DNA of 17,698 nt from Clostridia bacterium (GTDB lineage: Bacteria > Bacillota > Clostridia > Oscillospirales > CAG-272). The stretch lies in contig CAAFLY010000246.1 in NCBI GenBank assembly GCA_900763885.1, positions 1 to 17,698 on the forward strand. The letters run 5' to 3'. Below, piece by piece: positions 13,971-17,698 of this stretch (its first letter is position 1; every line of letters starts with the position of its first letter). Made by a program: the position numbers and the translations under genes. The notes beneath the pieces are model-generated. The model did not search any database, was not told where the DNA came from, and saw nothing but the letters and a program-made list of their open reading frames with translations.

Positions 13971-15452
13971 TCACGCCTTTCTTCTCCGGAACCATACCGC
14001 GAATCCGACGGCAAGGACCGCGATCGGCAGGATCACCGTGACCGTCGCCGCCCAGAAGGTCTGCTGTCCCGCCGTGAGCGTCAGCGCCTCGACCTGCAGC
14101 TGCTTTGCCAGGATCGAGAGCGACACCGGGTTCTCCGCCATCCAGCCGACCGACGCCATAAAGACCGCCGAATTGCCGCCGGAGACGTACTGGTCCGCGC
14201 TCTCATCCACAATGGACGGGGACGAGTACCACACGAAGCGGTACGTGTCGCCCCTGGTGCCGTCCGCCGCGCCCGATACGCCCGCACCGAGATAACACGT
14301 GCCGGAGATGTCGCCGTCCTCCTTCTCAAAGGTGGTCAGCTCCTGCGCAAGGGACTTCACGTACGCCTGGGACGAGGTGGAGAGGATCGGGTACACCGTC
14401 GCGCCGCTGCCGTTTGCGATGATCCCGTGCGCGGCGTTCATGAGGGCATAACGCACGTTGTCCACGCCCTCCATCGGCCCCGTTGTACCGATCGACGGGA
14501 GCAGCGTGTAGGGATAGCCGTTGTACCGGTCGCGGGAGGACTCAAACACCAGTCCGTCCACGGATTCCAGCCCCATTTCACCGCACAGCGCGGCAAGATT
14601 GGGCATGGCGGTCTCCGAATAGTGGTCGTAGCCGGTGATAAGGAGGATATTGCCGCCCTCCACGAGGTAGCGCGAGAGCATATCCCGCTCGTCCGCGTTG
14701 ATGTCGGAGGTCGGATTCGCGATGAGGATCGCCGTGCAGTCCGCCGGGATCCCGTCCACGGTCAGGAGAGAGAGCTCCGCCATGCCGATGTTGTCGCCCG
14801 TGATATAGCCCTGGTACGCGGCGGACAGCGCCGTCTCCCCGTGGCCGGTCAGGCTGTAGAGCATCGGCAGATCGGCGCGGGTCACGTAATCGATCGCCGA
14901 GGTGAACGCAAGCTCGCCGGCGAAATACTTCGTTCCGGTGGGCATCTTCCCGGTATATAAATAATTGTAGTAATCCTCCTCGGAATACTGCGTCTGGTAG
15001 ATGTCGCTGTAGTTCACGATCGTATGCCGGAGGGCGGACGCCACGATCACGCTGTTCTGGGACAGTGTCTCGTCCGTATACTGCGCGATGAAGGTCGGCC
15101 GGGTCGCCGGATCCACGCTCTCCACCTTGATGTGCCGGTTCAGCGCCTCGTACCGCTCCAGCAGGGTCAGAATCGTCGTGTCCTCCATCCCGCGCTCGGC
15201 GAGCACATAGAGGTGTACGTCGGTATCCACGCCCGAGAGGATCGTTTCCGTCTCCGCTCCGACGGTGTACAGTCCGAGCGCGCTGTGGTCCGGCTTGGTC
15301 AGGGTCGCGGGCAGCTCGCCCACCAGAAGATTGAGGACCACCACCACCGCGATCACCACCGCCGTCGTCGTCAGGCTGAGGGAGCCGAGGCGCAATACCC
15401 GTCTTCCCCCGGGCGCGCGTGTCTTTTTTTGCTTTTCCGTTGTCTGATTCAT
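13971..15452 (-). CDS. GldG-like auxiliary protein of an ABC-2 transporter
   Basis: 493 residues from the ATG at 15452, preferred because AAAGGGGGG lies 6 bases before it. An in-frame ATG at 15473 overlaps the upstream gene and has no ribosome binding site. One membrane helix (about 27-46) follows a basic N-terminus, and a second (about 467-487) precedes a basic RRRKA end, leaving a large domain outside the cell. That domain has the GldG/IFT52-like features: HLYVLAERGMEDTTILTLLERYEAL, DLPMLYSLTGHGE and NADERDMLSRYLVEGGNILLITGY. In Bacteroidetes GldG works with GldA and GldF in gliding, but related operons are widespread in non-gliding Firmicutes, where their substrate is unknown. The gene is sandwiched between permease and DUF4340 genes with almost no gaps. 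Confidence 0.83.
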   Translation of the reverse strand: MNQTTEKQKKTRAPGGRRVLRLGSLSLTTTAVVIAVVVVLNLLVGELPATLTKPDHSALGLYTVGAETETILSGVDTDVHLYVLAERGMEDTTILTLLERYEALNRHIKVESVDPATRPTFIAQYTDETLSQNSVIVASALRHTIVNYSDIYQTQYSEEDYYNYLYTGKMPTGTKYFAGELAFTSAIDYVTRADLPMLYSLTGHGETALSAAYQGYITGDNIGMAELSLLTVDGIPADCTAILIANPTSDINADERDMLSRYLVEGGNILLITGYDHYSETAMPNLAALCGEMGLESVDGLVFESSRDRYNGYPYTLLPSIGTTGPMEGVDNVRYALMNAAHGIIANGSGATVYPILSTSSQAYVKSLAQELTTFEKEDGDISGTCYLGAGVSGAADGTRGDTYRFVWYSSPSIVDESADQYVSGGNSAVFMASVGWMAENPVSLSILAKQLQVEALTLTAGQQTFWAATVTVILPIAVLAVGFAVWFRRRKA

Positions 15453-15465
15453 ATCGCGCCCCCCT

Positions 15466-16329
15466 TTATGCAAACCGTTTCTTTTCCATAGACTGGACCG
15501 TCAGGTAGCAGAACAGTCCCGTGACGGTGATGTAGTACGTGATCGCTGTCAGATCGAATATGCCGTTTGTGAATTCGCTCATCCGGTCAAACAGGGCGAG
15601 CGCGGAGAGCATCTTCGGAAATGTCCCGGCAAACAGCTCGCTTTTCCAGAAGTAGAGGACCGAGAGGACAAGGGCCAGCACCCCCGTGGTCGTGACCGCC
15701 GCCGTGCTGTTCTTCGTCACCGACTGCACGATCAGACCGGCCGCGCACGCCAGCAGGAGAAAGCCGATATAGGACGCCTGCGCCGTGGTCGGGATCAGTC
15801 CCGCGATGCCGTTCATGAGGTAGCAGAAGAGCATTGCCGCCACGCCCAACACCGCCGCGATCACCTGACTCTCCGTGAGGGACGAGAGAAACATCCCGAT
15901 GGAGACGAGCGTGCAGCCGAGCAGAAAGAAGGCGAGGATCGCGCCGTACGCGCTGACGAGCGACACCGTGCCGAAGGTCGAAAGGAGCAGCGGATAGAGG
16001 CAGATCACCGCGGTCGGAAGGAAGAGGATCGTCGCCATCGCCAGGAATTTCGCCATCACGACAGCGTTCATCGACAGCGGCAGGGCATAGAGCAGCTGAT
16101 CCGTTTTCGCGTGCTTTTCCTCCGAGAAGGAACGCATCGTCAGCACCGGCACCGCGATGAGGTACACGAACACCATCCCGGACAGCGACGCCTCAAAACT
16201 CGGATACCCGCCCATCAGGTTGTATACCGTCATGTATATGCCCGTCATACACAGTAAAAACGCCATAAAAATCGCGCCTGTCATACCGCAGAGGTACGAG
16301 CGCACCTCGCGTCTGTAAATCGCACCCAA
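15466..16329 (-). CDS. ABC-2 type permease (GldF-like)
   Basis: 287 residues with about six membrane helices, typical of ABC-2 permeases: a first helix after the short MGAIYRREVRSYL start, then the signature SFSEEKHAKTDQLLYALPLSMNAVVMAKF between helices two and three. That stretch is characteristic of the GldF/NosY-like branch. It should form the membrane channel driven by the ATPase encoded upstream. The start codon is TTG at 16327-16329: a perfect AGGAGG (16337-16342) lies 7 bases before it and no ATG is suitably placed. Its gene starts 18 bases after the ATPase stop and its end overlaps the ribosome binding region of the GldG-like gene. Confidence 0.88.
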   Translation of the reverse strand: MGAIYRREVRSYLCGMTGAIFMAFLLCMTGIYMTVYNLMGGYPSFEASLSGMVFVYLIAVPVLTMRSFSEEKHAKTDQLLYALPLSMNAVVMAKFLAMATILFLPTAVICLYPLLLSTFGTVSLVSAYGAILAFFLLGCTLVSIGMFLSSLTESQVIAAVLGVAAMLFCYLMNGIAGLIPTTAQASYIGFLLLACAAGLIVQSVTKNSTAAVTTTGVLALVLSVLYFWKSELFAGTFPKMLSALALFDRMSEFTNGIFDLTAITYYITVTGLFCYLTVQSMEKKRFA

Positions 16330-16347
16330 AATCGTTCCTCCTATTTC

Positions 16348-17568
16348 TCATCGACCGCCAAACAGCGGGGTATAGTCGTCCTTATCGCCGGATTTTCCCG
16401 TTTTCGCGCCCTTGTCCGCGCCCTTATCCGAGTCATCGGCATCCGAAGCACTGTCCATGCCGGGTTCCGCGTCCGTATCGGTATCCGTTTCCGTGTCCGA
16501 TGCCTCCTCCGTCGCGGGGAGCTCCTCCTCGGTATCGGGATACGCCTCCCGGTCCGCCTCCGACCGCTCCTCGACCGCGTCGGTGTGGAGGGCGGTGAAC
16601 ACGTCCACGGTGCCGTCCGCTTCTGTCGTCTCCGGCTTTTTCTCCTCGGTGAGGGACAGGAACACCTTCTCCAGGGTCACCTCCTCGTACTGCATCGAGA
16701 GAATCGGCAAGCGCGCGTCGGCGAAGCGGTAGAAGAGGCTCTCGCGGATGTCCTCGTTCCCGGAGAGCGTCAGGCGCAGATGGGTCAGTCCGCCCGCGCC
16801 GTCCGTGATCTCGCGCGACGTGATCTCCGGATACCCGTCGAGCAGGAAGAGGATCCGCTCCCGGTCGCCGCGCACATCCAGATCGACGGTGCTTTTCCCG
16901 GCGTACAGGGTGGTGAGGTTTTCGATGGTATCGGCCGCGACGATCTCCCCGTGCGCGATGATGATGACGTAGTCGCAGACCGCGCTGATCTCGGAGAGGA
17001 TGTGGCTCGAGAGGATCACGGTGTGGTTCTCGCCCAGCTCCCGGACCAGCTCGCGGATCTCGATGATCTGGAGCGGGTCCAGCCCGACGGTCGGCTCATC
17101 GAGAATGATGATCTCCGGGTCCCCCAGAATGGCCTGCGCGATCCCGACCCGCTGTCTGTACCCCTTTGAGAGGTTTCGGATCAGGCGCGCGCGCAGCTCG
17201 GTCAGTCCGGTCCGTTTTTCGACGCGCTCCACCTCTTTATAAAGCGCATCCCCCCGCAGCCCCTTCGCGCGGCCGACAAAGAGCAGGTACTCGTCGGGGG
17301 TCATATCGGTGTAGAGCGGCGGCAGCTCGGGCAGGTACCCGATTTTCCTTTTCGCGTCCACGGCGTCCTCATAGATGTCCAGTCCGTCGATGGTGACAGA
17401 GCCGGCGGTCGCGGCAAGGCACCCGGTGATGATATTCATCGTGGTGGATTTGCCCGCCCCGTTGGGGCCGAGGAACCCGTACACGCGTCCCTTCTCCATG
17501 GTAAAGCTCACATCGCGCACTGCGGCAATATCGCCGTATTTTTTGGTCAGATTCTTGACTGCAATCAA
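16348..17568 (-). CDS. ABC transporter ATPase (GldA-like) with a long acidic tail
   Basis: 406 residues from the TTG at 17566-17568. AGGAGG (17576-17581) lies 7 bases before it; the open frame continues upstream but without a ribosome binding site. Walker A is GPNGAGKST (34-42), the signature LSKGY (133-137), Walker B IIILDEP (153-159), then SSHILSE with the switch His. A DrrA/GldA-type C-terminal domain follows to about 311. It should energise the permease encoded next. The last 95 residues (312-406) are unusual: a low-complexity Glu/Asp/Thr/Ser-rich linker with a run of TD repeats, a Lys/Gly patch, and a distinct hydrophobic end, DYTPLFGGR. Members of this family are usually about 300-320 residues. 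The substrate of the transporter is unknown. Confidence 0.92.
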   Translation of the reverse strand: MIAVKNLTKKYGDIAAVRDVSFTMEKGRVYGFLGPNGAGKSTTMNIITGCLAATAGSVTIDGLDIYEDAVDAKRKIGYLPELPPLYTDMTPDEYLLFVGRAKGLRGDALYKEVERVEKRTGLTELRARLIRNLSKGYRQRVGIAQAILGDPEIIILDEPTVGLDPLQIIEIRELVRELGENHTVILSSHILSEISAVCDYVIIIAHGEIVAADTIENLTTLYAGKSTVDLDVRGDRERILFLLDGYPEITSREITDGAGGLTHLRLTLSGNEDIRESLFYRFADARLPILSMQYEEVTLEKVFLSLTEEKKPETTEADGTVDVFTALHTDAVEERSEADREAYPDTEEELPATEEASDTETDTDTDAEPGMDSASDADDSDKGADKGAKTGKSGDKDDYTPLFGGR

Positions 17569-17634
17569 GGCATATCCTCCTAAATCCGCGACTGGAGGTC
17601 GCGGGAGTGGTTTTATGAGATTTGTACTATGTAT

Positions 17635-17670
17635 AGTATAGCACACATTTCTGAAAATTGGCTGAAAATT
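17635..17670 (-). promoter_or_regulatory. Probable promoter and operator of the ABC operon
   Basis: A good -10 hexamer TATACT lies at 17635-17640 on the minus strand, about 70 bases upstream of the TTG start, but no TTGACA-like -35 is present at the right distance. Instead a 9-base direct repeat, CTGAAAATT, occurs at 17651-17659 and 17662-17670 (plus strand). Its period is 11 bases, about one helical turn, and it covers the -35 position. This suggests a regulator binding site. Confidence 0.45.
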
Positions 17671-17698
17671 ACACGAAATTTTTTATTTTTTCCGGGAC

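Noticed and set aside
13704..14960. A 418-codon plus-strand open frame opposite the GldG-like and DUF4340 genes
   Set aside because: It spans two genes of a compact operon on the other strand and its translation is a low-complexity Arg/His-rich shadow.
12930..17568. Gliding motility machinery
   Set aside because: Only GldA/F/G-like proteins are present; such ABC operons occur in many non-gliding Firmicutes and no other gld gene is visible.

Overview
The window looks like chromosomal sequence from a high-GC (roughly 60%) Gram-positive gut-type Clostridia bacterium, in the Oscillospiraceae/Christensenellales sphere. This rests on strong AGGAGG-type ribosome binding sites, TTGACA/TATAAT-type promoters with 17-bp spacers, a RecD2 helicase, an S1-domain protein, a lipoprotein signal and a Gld-like ABC operon. 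There is no rRNA, tRNA, CRISPR array, transposase, integrase or phage gene. The genus assignment is inference.

Left part (1-2376). A palindromic repeat element (about 3-75) abuts the remains of a hicA toxin gene, which has lost its N-terminus. An intact hicB antitoxin gene follows (230-625). Next comes a GH51 alpha-L-arabinofuranosidase (680-2119) with both catalytic glutamates, closed by a 15-bp terminator hairpin. The 257 bases between it and the next gene hold a minus-strand consensus promoter, two small hairpins and an intrinsic terminator, which together predict an undescribed RNA of about 125 nt.

Middle left (2377-5789), all on the minus strand. An alpha/beta-hydrolase esterase and a nucleoside hydrolase form a two-gene operon behind a perfect TTGACA-17-TATAAT promoter. 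A calcineurin-type metallophosphoesterase is followed by a 69-residue membrane protein, behind a TTGCAT-17-TATACT promoter.

Middle right (5790-12929), on the plus strand. An S1 RNA-binding protein carries a tandem seven-residue repeat encoded by a 21-bp minisatellite. A low-GC predicted lipoprotein of unknown function follows, then RecD2 helicase with its own promoter. A 731-residue protein of unknown family follows; it resembles a glycoside-hydrolase-type barrel joined to a glutamine-amidotransferase-like fold. The region after it holds a second, inverted copy of the palindromic element and a terminator shared by the two converging transcription units.

Right part (12930-17698), on the minus strand. 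A four-gene operon encodes an ABC ATPase with a 95-residue acidic tail, an ABC-2 type permease, a GldG-like protein and a DUF4340 protein. The first two genes start with TTG behind perfect Shine-Dalgarno sequences.

The most distinctive features are the inverted pair of palindromic elements 12.7 kb apart, one of which abuts the truncated toxin gene; the candidate small RNA; the in-frame minisatellite; and the unassigned 731-residue protein. I do not see convincing evidence for a complete new multi-gene system.
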